A stretch of DNA of 41,299 nucleotides from a virus. The stretch covers positions 1-41,299 of IMG/VR virus record IMGVR_UViG_3300028666_000056; one strand, 5' to 3'. The notes beneath the pieces were generated by a model that saw only the letters and a program-made list of their open reading frames with translations, was not told the DNA's origin and made no database searches. A program made the position numbers and the translations under genes. Shown here in pieces: positions 1-8,800 of this stretch. How positions within the stretch are numbered: the first letter of the stretch is position 1; the number at the start of each line of letters is the position of its first letter.

Positions 1-270
1 AAGCTCGCTGCAGCTGGTGTAAACCTCATTGGCGCTTACTGGGATGGTTCTAAGGTCACCGTATACCTGATGCCTCTCGAAGGTATCGACGTTCATGTAC
101 CGTTCAGCGTAGCGTTGATCGTTGGCACTCTGGTCCAGGTCGCGACCTATAAGCAAGTCCAAGAAGGTGTGGTTGGAGCAATGGTGTCTGGCTTCAGCGA
201 AGAAGGCGTGATGATTCTCGACAAGAAATCTGAGAAGCGTGTCGCTAAAACTCGGAAGGCTCGTAAATGA
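1..270 (+). CDS. Unknown protein, C-terminal part only
   Basis: The reading frame is open from the first base of the window and ends at a TGA that overlaps the next start codon (ATGA). Only about 89 C-terminal residues are visible. They contain a beta/hydrophobic stretch (valines, isoleucines, VPFSVALIVG), then a very basic tail rich in Lys and Arg (KKSEKR, KTRKARK). The basic tail could contact nucleic acid, but that is only a guess. I do not recognise the family. It is translationally coupled to the exonuclease gene that follows, so the two probably belong to one plus-strand operon. Confidence 0.6.
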   Translation, partial: KLAAAGVNLIGAYWDGSKVTVYLMPLEGIDVHVPFSVALIVGTLVQVATYKQVQEGVVGAMVSGFSEEGVMILDKKSEKRVAKTRKARK

Positions 271-965
271 AACTGATGGCTATCGACTGTGAAATGAATC
301 AACCGTCCGGCAAACTCATTCAGATCGGAGCAGTTGCATTCGATCCTCTGACCGGCGAGATTCTTGATCGCGTGGCAGCTTACGTGAACCCTGGCGAACA
401 ACTCAATCCCGAGATCACTACTCTCACTCGCATAACACAGGAGAAGGTCGATGGTGGACTTACGCCTGAACAGGCTTATAGACTCCTCAAACAATTCGCA
501 GAAACTAATAAAGTGTTCCGCAACCCCGTCGTTTGGGGATCTGGCGACTCGAATGATGCAAAAGAAATCTACAAGCAGTCCAGTGTTCAAGAAGAAAATT
601 TTATGGGACATCGTGTAATTGACGTCAAGACCATTTGTCAGATTCGCTCAATCGTTCTGAAGGGTGACGTTGCCGGTGGGCTGCGCGAGTACCTGAAGCG
701 CATTGGTCGTCAATGGGACCCGAAGTACGGTGAGCCGCATGACGCGCTGGCAGATGCACTTAACACGGTGCATTGCTTTATGATGTATTCCGAATTTATG
801 ACTGCCTTCACTCACATCGAAAAGTACCACGAGCAATTCGCCAAGCCCGAGAATAAGGGTAAGTGGCAAGGCGTCCTCAAGAAGCTTGCTGTGGACATCG
901 GCGCTCAGATTAAGTGTCTGGCCGCGCTGCAGTCATTGAAAGATGATTTGGAAGGTCAGAACTAG
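267..965 (+). CDS. DEDDh-family 3'-5' exonuclease (RNase T/DnaQ fold)
   Basis: A 232-residue protein with the exonuclease motifs of the RNase H-like DEDD superfamily. Motif I is the N-terminal I-D-C-E (D7, E9); motif II is the G-D-S-N-D segment (D94/D97); motif III is H158-D-A-L-A-D163, which makes it the DEDDh subtype. Such enzymes use two metal ions to remove nucleotides from 3' ends of DNA or RNA. The length and single-domain layout resemble T4 DexA-type exonucleases, but substrate cannot be read from sequence. The start overlaps the upstream stop (ATGA). Its TAG stop interlocks with the TAG of the convergent minus-strand gene inside one CTAG. A second DEDDh exonuclease is at 37813-38391, so the phage has two. 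Confidence 0.85.
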   Translation: MKLMAIDCEMNQPSGKLIQIGAVAFDPLTGEILDRVAAYVNPGEQLNPEITTLTRITQEKVDGGLTPEQAYRLLKQFAETNKVFRNPVVWGSGDSNDAKEIYKQSSVQEENFMGHRVIDVKTICQIRSIVLKGDVAGGLREYLKRIGRQWDPKYGEPHDALADALNTVHCFMMYSEFMTAFTHIEKYHEQFAKPENKGKWQGVLKKLAVDIGAQIKCLAALQSLKDDLEGQN

Positions 966-1303
966 TCTTGTTTCTTGTCGTCGCCGTCAACGCTCATGGA
1001 CTTGCCATCGCCTTGCATTTTGCGACCGAGATAAAATCCACCGCACGCCAAAAATAGTTGCAGCGAATATGACGCAGCGTTCTGAATTGCGGTCTGCGTC
1101 TCAGGCCCTGGAGCGAAGTCGCTGGACAAGTGAGCGATCACAGACACGATAAAGAGAAGTGCGCAGAGTACGCAGAGGTTTAAAGAGATCCAGTACGATG
1201 TGACTGTGACCGAACCTTTGCCGGTCTTGGGGTCTCTGGCCATCGGGAGTGGAAATCCGTCTCTGTTCCAGTTATTAAAAGTTTCTTTGATCTTTTGCCA
1301 CAT
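962..1303 (-). CDS. Two-TM membrane protein, holin-like candidate
   Basis: A 113-residue protein. It has a charged N-terminal stretch (about 1-35), a long hydrophobic segment around 36-60 (NLCVLCALLFIVSVIAHL), a short loop, a second hydrophobic segment around 78-93 (LQLFLACGGFYLG), and a charged C-terminus ending in DDKKQD. Size and topology fit a class II-type holin or spanin-like inner-membrane protein. It follows a coiled-coil membrane protein (TAATG overlap) and a cysteine-hydrolase-like gene, an arrangement typical of lysis cassettes. No family-specific motif is visible, so holin is an inference from size, topology and position. Confidence 0.6.
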   Translation of the reverse strand: MWQKIKETFNNWNRDGFPLPMARDPKTGKGSVTVTSYWISLNLCVLCALLFIVSVIAHLSSDFAPGPETQTAIQNAASYSLQLFLACGGFYLGRKMQGDGKSMSVDGDDKKQD

Positions 1304-1593
1304 TACATTTTACCCATGAGTTTGAGTACGAATGCGGCGACGGCGGTAGCAGCTGCTGCGATTGAGGCTGCCCATTTTGTGAAGTGCATAATTGATTGTC
1401 TGGCCGCTTTTTTAACTTCGATGTGCGCAAGGTGCGCTTTCATTGGATGGATTTCTGCTTCGAGAATGTCTGTGCGTTTGACGTGGTATTCCAAAGAGTC
1501 CGTATTACGCGACAGGGTAACATTCAGTTGCCCTAATTGATCGACTACTTTGTCCAATTTGGATTCCATGCGTTCTAGACGTTCGTCGCTCAT
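1303..1593 (-). CDS. Coiled-coil, tail-anchored membrane protein (XhlA-like)
   Basis: A 96-residue protein. Residues 1-65 are predicted heptad-rich helix (MSDERLERMESKLDKVVDQL and onward), followed by one C-terminal transmembrane helix rich in Ala/Val (about 70-93). This architecture, an N-terminal coiled coil with a C-terminal anchor, is that of XhlA-type holin-associated proteins in phage lysis modules. ATG start with a GGGGAAATT stretch upstream. The RCCTAATCTW motif lies 32 bases before the start codon, so this gene probably begins a late transcript together with the next membrane protein. Confidence 0.6.
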   Translation of the reverse strand: MSDERLERMESKLDKVVDQLGQLNVTLSRNTDSLEYHVKRTDILEAEIHPMKAHLAHIEVKKAARQSIMHFTKWAASIAAAATAVAAFVLKLMGKM

Positions 1594-1625
1594 AATTTCC
1601 CCGCGATAGTTGACTTCGCAGGTAA

Positions 1626-1635
1626 AAGATTAGGT
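1626..1635 (-). promoter_or_regulatory. Late motif RCCTAATCTW, copy 1 (before holin-like genes)
   Basis: The minus strand reads ACCTAATCTT, 32 bases before the ATG at 1593. Its TAA (1630-1632) is the stop codon of the papain-like enzyme gene. Together with six other copies in equivalent places, it is probably a phage late promoter element or RNA-processing site. Confidence 0.6.
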
Positions 1636-2157
1636 ATTCGACTGACCCCAGACGGGAGGCAGAGATTTTATCAATGGATACAGGTCTTTAGGCGTTAAAT
1701 CATCCAGGATCTCTTTGGATTGGAGGCAGTTGGCATTCTCAAGAAGTGCCGCGACGAACGCACTGCACCAATAGGTATCGCCAACCGTTCTGAAGGGATT
1801 GTGGATTTTCCAGCCAACAAAAGCGGCCATTTGAACGAGTGCTAAACCCAAACATCCGATGGTTCCATAGGGCACGCCGAGCTTGCTCTCAGCGAATGTC
1901 TTGGCATCCTTGTCGATGGCTGGGTCAACATTGAAATCGAACGAATAGATGATCTTTTCAGCGGCCAAGAACTCTGCTTCGATCATTGCATTGACGAACG
2001 TATGACTTGCTTGGTAATAGACTGGTAGGCCCGTTGTGTCGTCTACCACCTTGATGGCGACGTGTGAGTAGGGGGTTCCTTCCGATGCCATGATCGCCCA
2101 AGAGAACGGTGCGAACCACGTTGTAGCTTTCGAGAATACGACAGTTATTGTTTTCAT
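1630..2157 (-). CDS. Permuted NlpC/P60-like papain-fold hydrolase
   Basis: A 175-residue protein if started at the ATG that overlaps the previous stop (ATGA at 2154-2157); an in-frame ATG at 2196 would add 13 residues but has no ribosome site. The candidate catalytic His comes first (Y-S-H-V, H32) and the Cys later (Y-W-C-S-A-F-V, C131). This is the circularly permuted order of YiiX/LRAT-like NlpC/P60 enzymes. Such folds cleave cell-wall peptides or act as amidases or acyltransferases. Beside two holin-like genes it may be the endolysin or an accessory lysis enzyme. There is no separate wall-binding domain. Its TAA stop is inside the late motif, giving the C-terminus -SNT. Confidence 0.6.
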   Translation of the reverse strand: MKTITVVFSKATTWFAPFSWAIMASEGTPYSHVAIKVVDDTTGLPVYYQASHTFVNAMIEAEFLAAEKIIYSFDFNVDPAIDKDAKTFAESKLGVPYGTIGCLGLALVQMAAFVGWKIHNPFRTVGDTYWCSAFVAALLENANCLQSKEILDDLTPKDLYPLIKSLPPVWGQSNT

Positions 2158-2492
2158 AAACTTGAGATTACCTGAATCATTTTGTTCCTCATCCATTGGA
2201 TGCGGTCGGGGGTTAAAAACGGAGCCATATCGGGGGTAACTACTACTTTACTCAATGCGTTGTAAGCTAGAATTAGTGAACCTTCAGAGCCGTAGACCAT
2301 AACCTGATTAAGTGCAGCTCCAACCGCTGCGGCTTGCGCACTGGTGATGCCCATTGCCAAATTCTCAGCTGCGAATTCCGCAATCATAACGACCCAGATA
2401 GCCTGGGCCTTTTGTACGGTGCTCAAGCACTTGTTGTACACTGGTTGACTAATATTAAAATAGGTCGATGAACCGTCTGGATTGATTGCCAT
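2154..2492 (-). CDS. Hypothetical small protein in tail/lysis operon
   Basis: A 112-residue protein with no family I recognise. It is mostly helical by composition, with an Ala-rich middle (about 35-65), no signal peptide and no clear membrane helix. Start overlaps the preceding stop as TAATG and its own stop overlaps the next start as ATGA, so it is translated as part of a coupled chain from the spike gene to the papain-like enzyme. Position suggests a tail-spike accessory or lysis-associated protein; function unknown. Confidence 0.6.
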   Translation of the reverse strand: MAINPDGSSTYFNISQPVYNKCLSTVQKAQAIWVVMIAEFAAENLAMGITSAQAAAVGAALNQVMVYGSEGSLILAYNALSKVVVTPDMAPFLTPDRIQWMRNKMIQVISSL

Positions 2493-2674
2493 TACTCGAA
2501 TACCAAAAACATTTTGCCCGTATCGGCATTCAACGCGGGAGTCATATCAACTACTGGTTGACCTTCAAACCAATACTGCTGGGTTCCGGTTTGACTGGGC
2601 TCGAATCGAACTCCCTCAACCGGACTGCCGTCAGTGTAATATTTCTGACCACCTTGTGGATCTACTGCATTCAC
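2492..2674 (-). CDS. Short beta-rich hypothetical protein (GTG start)
   Basis: A 60-residue protein. The start codon is GTG with a clear AGGAG five bases upstream; the two ATGs just before it run at once into a stop. The sequence has strand-turn character with repeated G-Q-P/G-S-P turns and aromatic residues (Y, F, W), like the short beta proteins often found next to phage spikes. The stop overlaps the next start (TAATG). No family recognised. Confidence 0.5.
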   Translation of the reverse strand: MNAVDPQGGQKYYTDGSPVEGVRFEPSQTGTQQYWFEGQPVVDMTPALNADTGKMFLVFE

Positions 2675-2682
2675 ATCATCTC

Positions 2683-5562
2683 CTAGGAGTTTACACTCCA
2701 GTCATCGACATTTACCCAACCAGCTGTGCCATCAGCATCTATATAAAAAGTTACCGCGCAATCATCCGTCACTGCCGCTATTGTTGCCGTAAGGAGTTGG
2801 AAGGCTCCGTTAGCAGCGTTAGTTGACGAAGCTAATACCACGTCGGTGTTGTTGCCCGTAGCCGCGTCCGCTCGTTGAATCAAGCGCACTTGGTTTCCGT
2901 TGTAGGCCGTTCCGTCACCGGCAACCGACTTGCGAACAAAGACGTTGATCACCGCTGTTTGACCATTAGGAACCGCGATCTTTTTGTACCCGCTCTGAAT
3001 TTTATTCGCAGCGTTACTGGGAGTCAGGCGCTCAGAAGGCGAGGCTTTGTTCCAGATTATAGTGTCGGGTTTGGTTGTGCCAAACTTCTTCCACGTCATA
3101 TGGTTGCCAGCGGTCTGTTGATGGCGAGCCGAGCTGATCTGCCCACCTTCGATCATATTTCCAGGTGTTGCAACCTGCGTGGCGGAATTCATAATACAGT
3201 TGCGGAAAAACAAGCGCGGGTAAATGTTGGCTGCGGATATTTGAACATCTCCAGTCGCAAACTGAGTAGTGACTCCCATAGTGCAATTGTCGATGTAAGA
3301 TTCTTTCGTATCATTACCCACCGCGATTCCGACTGGAGTCACGAGAGTAGTTCCTGCGTTCAATACTAAATTGCGCAGGAAGGTATTGCCCGTCGAACTG
3401 CTATACTGAACGCAGGCCGTGGCATTACCGAACATCGTGCCTGTGTCGAATATCGTATCGAAGGTGTTACCTATGACCATGCCGTAAGTAGAGTTGCGCC
3501 ACGACGTGAGATTCGATATATAGCCGTATGGGTTGTTGCCGAAGTTTGTGATACCGGCAAAGTTGAGTCCTACGCCAGTGTTCGAGTGTGCTGTCAAGTT
3601 GTTGATCGTGCCCATTACGCCAGAAGTTTGCGCTTGCGCAACGACCATCCCTTGAGTCAAGCCAGATACGGCAGTGATATTTGTGATGGTTCCATACAGA
3701 TTGCTAAGTGAAAAGCACGATGCGCCGGACAGAATCACGATGACGTTGTTGATCGAAACGCTTGTGGCTGTTCCACCTGTTGTAATTACGCCAGAGCCTA
3801 CGATATTATAAAGATTCGTATTGCTGATAGAGATATTGGCGTTGGCAGCAGCGTTACAGTTGATGCCTGTCGAACTTGCCACGTTGAAGTCGTGAATCGA
3901 ACAGTTATTGATTGTAGCTGAGCCGGTGGTCGTATCCAAATCTATGCCGCGCTTCGATGCAGTTGCCGAACCCATGTTGAAAAATTCTGTGGACTCGAAA
4001 TCTACGACTGATGCAAGTGCGCAGTGGACATAAGTTTGAAGCGTGGTGCTCAAGCTGAATATTTGCACGTTGCGTGTCAAGTTAATAAGTTCTGCTACAA
4101 CACCAGCTGTTCCACCGCCGCCATGCGCGTTGGTGAGACCTGTGATCGTCAGCGTAGTTCCAGATGCGTCTGCGGTCAAGGCTTTAGCTTCGCTCTGTAA
4201 GCGTGTCTGAGTAGTCGCCGCTAGTGCGATGACGTTACCGTTTTTCCATCCAGTGGCCACGTTAGTAGTAAGAGAGGTTGCCGACACAGAGGCGTCTGCA
4301 GCTAACAGTGCAGAATTCGTGATTACGTTCCCGCCAGTGTTCATCATACCGCCAGAACGAACTTCCAATCCGAATTGTACGTTGGACGCACAAACGATTT
4401 CTAGTTGAGCTGTGCTGGTTGAAGGCATTGGAGTGCCAGCTGTTCCGATGTTGAATGTTGCGCCAGAATAAACGGTGGGAGCATTGGCAATTCTGAAGTA
4501 ATAAGCGGTCGAGGCAGCTGTACCATACGCGAAGGTACCTAGGTCGGCGATTTGCAAACCTCCCCAAGACGTCGTATTGGTATTGTCCATGGTCACGGTA
4601 TATGAATTCAAAACACCAGGACTCGTATGATCGCCAGCGATATACATTGTGTCGCCGGATGCGGGAGCTTGATTGGTCGTGGTGCGCAGGATTCGAGCCC
4701 AATCACCGGCAGTTGCAGAGCGGTATGGTGTTATGTTACCAGCCGTTGTGCCAGAAATTTGTAAAGTGTAATTTGTGCCAGCGTTCAGGGTTACGCTCGA
4801 AGGCAAGATGAACTGTGCGAACCCGTTGTTAGACGTAGCGTTGACAGTCGATAGATCAGCTGCAGCTACGACGACGAGCGTATCTGCTACTCCAGATATA
4901 TTGTAGAATCCTAAGCCCGTCACTCCTCCGACTGCGCTCGGTGCGCCAGTGAGAGTGAAAGTGGTTGCGGTGGGCGTGGTCGCAACAGTATACGTTCCGT
5001 TAAATGAAGGAGTAGCCGTTGATCCTTTGATCGTGATCTGGGTCGAACCAGCCGTAAATCCGTGAGCGGCAGTTGTCGTAAATACTGGAACGGCGACTAG
5101 AGTGTTCGACGCGATATTGGCTAGTGGTGTTTGCCAAGTTCCGGCTGTACCAGCAACTGTTACGCTGACTGGTACCGTGAACGTATTGGCGTCTAGGACA
5201 GTGACCGTGTAAGGGCCGGTCAATGCGGGCGTTGAGTTTGTACCTGCGAGTAAGACAGCTTCTCCAGTTACTAAACCGTGATTTGCCGAAACAACGTGCG
5301 TGGGGTTGGCGATTGAAATTGCTGTAACGGTTCCGTTTTTTCCAAGTTTTACAGCTACGTTTCCTAACAAAGTGTGCGACAGAACTTTTAAGGCTAAAGC
5401 GTCTATCGTGATAGCGCCAGGAGCGAACGATTGGCTAGCTACCCACGACGTCGTACTTGCTGATGATGCCGCTTCAGAATCTTGAAACGATGTTGTATCC
5501 GCCGCACTCCAAGTGCCAGCTGCAGACATGTTTCCTGTTTTATTGTTGATTAGGAATGCCAT
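2683..5562 (-). CDS. Tail spike/fibre with right-handed beta-helix
   Basis: A 959-residue, Ser/Thr/Gly/Ala/Asn-rich adhesin. Residues 1-100 form a short N-terminal module, then come Ig-like/beta-sandwich repeats marked by paired segments such as H-G-L-V-T-G and H-G-F-T-A-G (about 90-215). A long central region (about 320-800) has regularly spaced Asn/Ile/Ser ladders (I-N-N-C-S-I, I-S-N-T-N-L, I-N-N-V-I-V) typical of a right-handed parallel beta-helix. The C-terminal 110 residues look like a jelly-roll or carbohydrate-binding cap ending in W-V-N-V-D-D-W-S. Likely a receptor-binding spike, perhaps with polysaccharide-cleaving activity; no catalytic residues can be assigned. Coupled to the upstream 81-residue gene by TAATG. 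Confidence 0.8.
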   Translation of the reverse strand: MAFLINNKTGNMSAAGTWSAADTTSFQDSEAASSASTTSWVASQSFAPGAITIDALALKVLSHTLLGNVAVKLGKNGTVTAISIANPTHVVSANHGLVTGEAVLLAGTNSTPALTGPYTVTVLDANTFTVPVSVTVAGTAGTWQTPLANIASNTLVAVPVFTTTAAHGFTAGSTQITIKGSTATPSFNGTYTVATTPTATTFTLTGAPSAVGGVTGLGFYNISGVADTLVVVAAADLSTVNATSNNGFAQFILPSSVTLNAGTNYTLQISGTTAGNITPYRSATAGDWARILRTTTNQAPASGDTMYIAGDHTSPGVLNSYTVTMDNTNTTSWGGLQIADLGTFAYGTAASTAYYFRIANAPTVYSGATFNIGTAGTPMPSTSTAQLEIVCASNVQFGLEVRSGGMMNTGGNVITNSALLAADASVSATSLTTNVATGWKNGNVIALAATTQTRLQSEAKALTADASGTTLTITGLTNAHGGGGTAGVVAELINLTRNVQIFSLSTTLQTYVHCALASVVDFESTEFFNMGSATASKRGIDLDTTTGSATINNCSIHDFNVASSTGINCNAAANANISISNTNLYNIVGSGVITTGGTATSVSINNVIVILSGASCFSLSNLYGTITNITAVSGLTQGMVVAQAQTSGVMGTINNLTAHSNTGVGLNFAGITNFGNNPYGYISNLTSWRNSTYGMVIGNTFDTIFDTGTMFGNATACVQYSSSTGNTFLRNLVLNAGTTLVTPVGIAVGNDTKESYIDNCTMGVTTQFATGDVQISAANIYPRLFFRNCIMNSATQVATPGNMIEGGQISSARHQQTAGNHMTWKKFGTTKPDTIIWNKASPSERLTPSNAANKIQSGYKKIAVPNGQTAVINVFVRKSVAGDGTAYNGNQVRLIQRADAATGNNTDVVLASSTNAANGAFQLLTATIAAVTDDCAVTFYIDADGTAGWVNVDDWSVNS

Positions 5563-5807
5563 TATTGATCTCCTGAGTCTGCTTGAGCCGCCAAGTCAGC
5601 TTGCGCTTGATTGTAGGCGTTGGTCGCTGAAATAATTTCTGGAGCTGCCTGCGAATACAGAAACGAATCATCAATTTGTGACGGGTCGATCTTAAAAGAC
5701 TTCTCTACGCGCACCATGGGCATGCCATCTTCAAGATCCTCCAGAACGAGCGTGTAGTTCGTTGCTCCGAACTGCACGTGTTTATTAATGAATCGGTACC
5801 TGTACAT
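5562..5807 (-). CDS. Small hypothetical protein between fibre and spike
   Basis: An 81-residue protein with a beta-rich first half (MYRYRFINKHVQF...) and an Ala/Gln-rich helical C-terminus ending in Q-A-D-S-G-D-Q. Its start lies one base after the stop of the long fibre gene, and its stop overlaps the spike start. Small proteins at this position are often fibre chaperones or adaptors. I do not recognise the family, so that role is only suggested by position. Confidence 0.55.
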   Translation of the reverse strand: MYRYRFINKHVQFGATNYTLVLEDLEDGMPMVRVEKSFKIDPSQIDDSFLYSQAAPEIISATNAYNQAQADLAAQADSGDQ

Positions 5808-5808
5808 C

Positions 5809-8800
5809 TTAGAATCCTTTACTCACTGCAACCACGTTCCATTTGCTCTGGGCAGCATTGTAGATGCAGCCGATGTAATCGGTTTTATTTGCACCACTAG
5901 ATAATACCACAGAAATGATATCGAGGCCGAATGTGAACACTGGGTCAAATGACAAAGTGCGTCCACCTGTAGCATCCTGCGTTATGCGGTATGTGATCTT
6001 TTGACCGTCGACAGGATTGGTTGGAGCCGAAAGATTACGATTGCCCGCGAGAGTGACCGTGAAGGTGTTACCCTTCGAGGCGTCGGTTGCGATGTTTGCG
6101 CCGTCAACCAGAGCTACAACGGCAGTTTTTAAAGCCGTAGTCATCTGAGCTGTTGCGATTTGATCGTTCGTATCGGGCAACACATAGATGCGGTCTGCGG
6201 TGTTTGCAGAGCCATCAAAGGTTCTTACGAAACCATTCGTGCCCTTCCAAGCGAAACGACCGATTGAATCCGAGAAGAGTCTGAAGCCGCTCGTGGGAGT
6301 GCCAGGAGCTGCTGACTGTGAATTATGGCCAGTATATCCAGAACCTGCAGAGCCAGTCACTACCATGCCGCCGTTGATCTGCATCAACTCAACGCCATTG
6401 TCTGTGGTTGTACCTACGAGGATGCGACCAGTGGAATTGATGCGCATGCGTTCAGAAGATGTGGTTGTAGTGGTTGGCGTGGTGCTGAATGAAATGTACG
6501 TCGCCATTGAGGTTGTCGAGAATGTCTCGTCGGCGACGATATTTATAATACCAGTCGAAGATGCGGCGAAGGCAGACGTGCCATACCCGCGACCGCTGAA
6601 GAAGGTCAAAGTAGTTCCAGCAACGGTAGCTGAAGGACTTCCGATGGTTCCAGCGGCTTGTCTTCCACGGAATCCGACATTGGAGCCGTAACCAGTAACT
6701 TGAACGCCCTTTGTTACGCCAGAGCTGTTTACGATGTCGAGTACTGCGTTGGTAGCAGGAGCTGTTCCGATACCAACCGCGTGATTAGTTCCATCAACAA
6801 CGAAATCTGTTGAATTGACGGATAGGGCGGCGAGTGCGGTATTGGTGACTGCTAAAGTGCCGGTGAATGTTTTGTTTCCCGCGAAACTTTGCGTCGAAAT
6901 GTTGACCATGCCAGGAGCTGAAACACTTGCGCTTTGGGCGTAGATGTTATTGGCTGCGTCAATGCTTAAACCGTTTGCAGCTGCGCCATTACCGTCGATT
7001 GCGCCGACTGTTGTAACATATAATAGCATGGCTGCGACGTTGGCGACAGATAGGTCGCTGGGGTTCGCTGTCGCACCAGTGTTATTGCCCTTTAGAGTGT
7101 GGGCAGCCATCTGAGCCAGTTTAGAATTGCTGACTACATTCGCTTGAATGAGAGTTGCACTTTGAGTTCCCGCAACATCACCAGCAAGCGAGCCTGTGAA
7201 AGTAGAAGATGAGCCGGATACGTTTCCGGTTACGTTACCAGTCAGATTAGACGTGATCATGGTCGCTGCGAAATTGCCCGATGCGTCGCGAGTTACGATT
7301 GCATTTGCAGTGTCGGCTGAATCGGCAGTCGTGTTTGCGTTCGGTAAAATGCCGGTGACAGTGCTTGCGCTCAGTGCAAAGCGTGTTGTAACCCAAGTGG
7401 TCGGAGTCGTATCAATAGTGATAGGCGCTGCGGTGGTTTGTCTCCAGACAGAGCCAGCGTAGGTTGTTCCGAGGCGCACCAGCGTCGTGATGAACTGGAA
7501 TGACTGAGTGGTTCCACCAGTGGGGTACCAAGACGGGCGAGTCCAAGCGCCGACGTGGGCTTGCCAAGGACCGTTCTGAGCAGGGGTCGTTTGCGCAGTA
7601 CATAAGACGAGCGTATTATCGGCAGTTGTAACACCGTCGATGGTTTGGAATCCGCTTAGGCCGATGTTCGCGGTCGCGACAACTGCTACAGCTGGCTTGT
7701 TGGCCAGAGAAGCTTTGGTATCTGTAACTGCACCGACCGAGATTGTCGTAACGCCAGTGTCAGTTAACGTAATATCACCAGATACTGTCTGCGGTGCAAA
7801 GACGGTTCCGTTTGAAATCAGGATCTGAGCATCTGTTCCAACGGTGGGCGAGATCGTGTCGAGCTTCGTTTTGTCTGCTGCAGACATAAAACCGTTGGCG
7901 GTCTCAGTTGCGACAGCGTGTAAGGTTGGGCTTGTCTGATTGCCGTGAGCATGGACGTGATCAGCGCGAGCGCCTGAAGGAGATGAACCGACGCCGTTTG
8001 ACGTACCAATTTGAACAGGTACATCGACCGGAACTTCAACGAACAATCCATTTGCGTGAATACTGACAGAAGCCAAGATGCTAGAAACGTCGGCTGCGTC
8101 GGAGGAAAGTTGAAGGTTCGCACTAAGTTGTTGGCCAGTGAGCGTAAGGTGAATCGAATTGGTGTTGAGGATAGTGATGTCACCAGTATTCGAGCCGGAT
8201 ACGTTAGAGGCGGTGACAGTTCCAGAGAACAAACCATTTCCGATCACGTCTAATGCTTGAGCGGGCGTCGGTTGATTGATGCCTACGCGATTGTCGTTCG
8301 TATCTACGACCAGTGTGTTTGCACCAACTAAGAGTGCATCTGCACTCAAGACGTTGATGGTCAATGCGCCAGTCATCGTATCGCCGGATTTCAATACATT
8401 CAAGGAGGCTGCGCCGGTTACGTTACCGACCAAATTGGCTGTGATGGTGGACGCTACAAAGTTGCCAGAGCTGTCTCGGCGAACGATTTGGCTTGCGGTG
8501 TTTGAGGCCGTGGCCGCATTTGCGAGGACTTCTGCAGAGTGGATATTTGCTGCAGACGAACCTCCAACTGAAAGAACAGTCACCGCACCGGAGTGGTTCA
8601 TACTTGCATCGGAAGATAACGACACAAGCTGATACTTCGATGCGGTGCTGTTCCAAACTAAAATTTGCGTATCTGACGGAACGGAATTTGTTACAGCGAA
8701 TCCTTGGATTCCAGTAACAGTTGCAGCTGCAGCTCCTGGGCCTGTAGCTGTCACGTCGCCTGTAAGAGACGTGATCGACGATCCGACTGTCGCGCCGATC

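Noticed and set aside
619-628. TTGACGTCAA palindrome resembling the island operators
   Set aside because: It is inside the exonuclease gene, has no five-base spacer and no promoter nearby; its length and spacing differ from the three island sites.
4262-4702. 146-codon minus-strand frame inside the spike gene
   Set aside because: It is in another frame of a well-supported beta-helix gene and its protein is rich in Arg/His/Tyr without any pattern, typical of a shadow frame.
5549-5556. CCTAATC cores at about 5549, 14207 and 23798
   Set aside because: They share seven bases with the late motif but lack the CTT/CTA end and lie in coding sequence (one at a gene's start), so I treat them as chance matches.
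5902-5910. TGGTATTAT (minus strand) like the extended -10 promoters
   Set aside because: It lies well inside the long tail-fibre gene, with no start codon or -35 in a suitable place.
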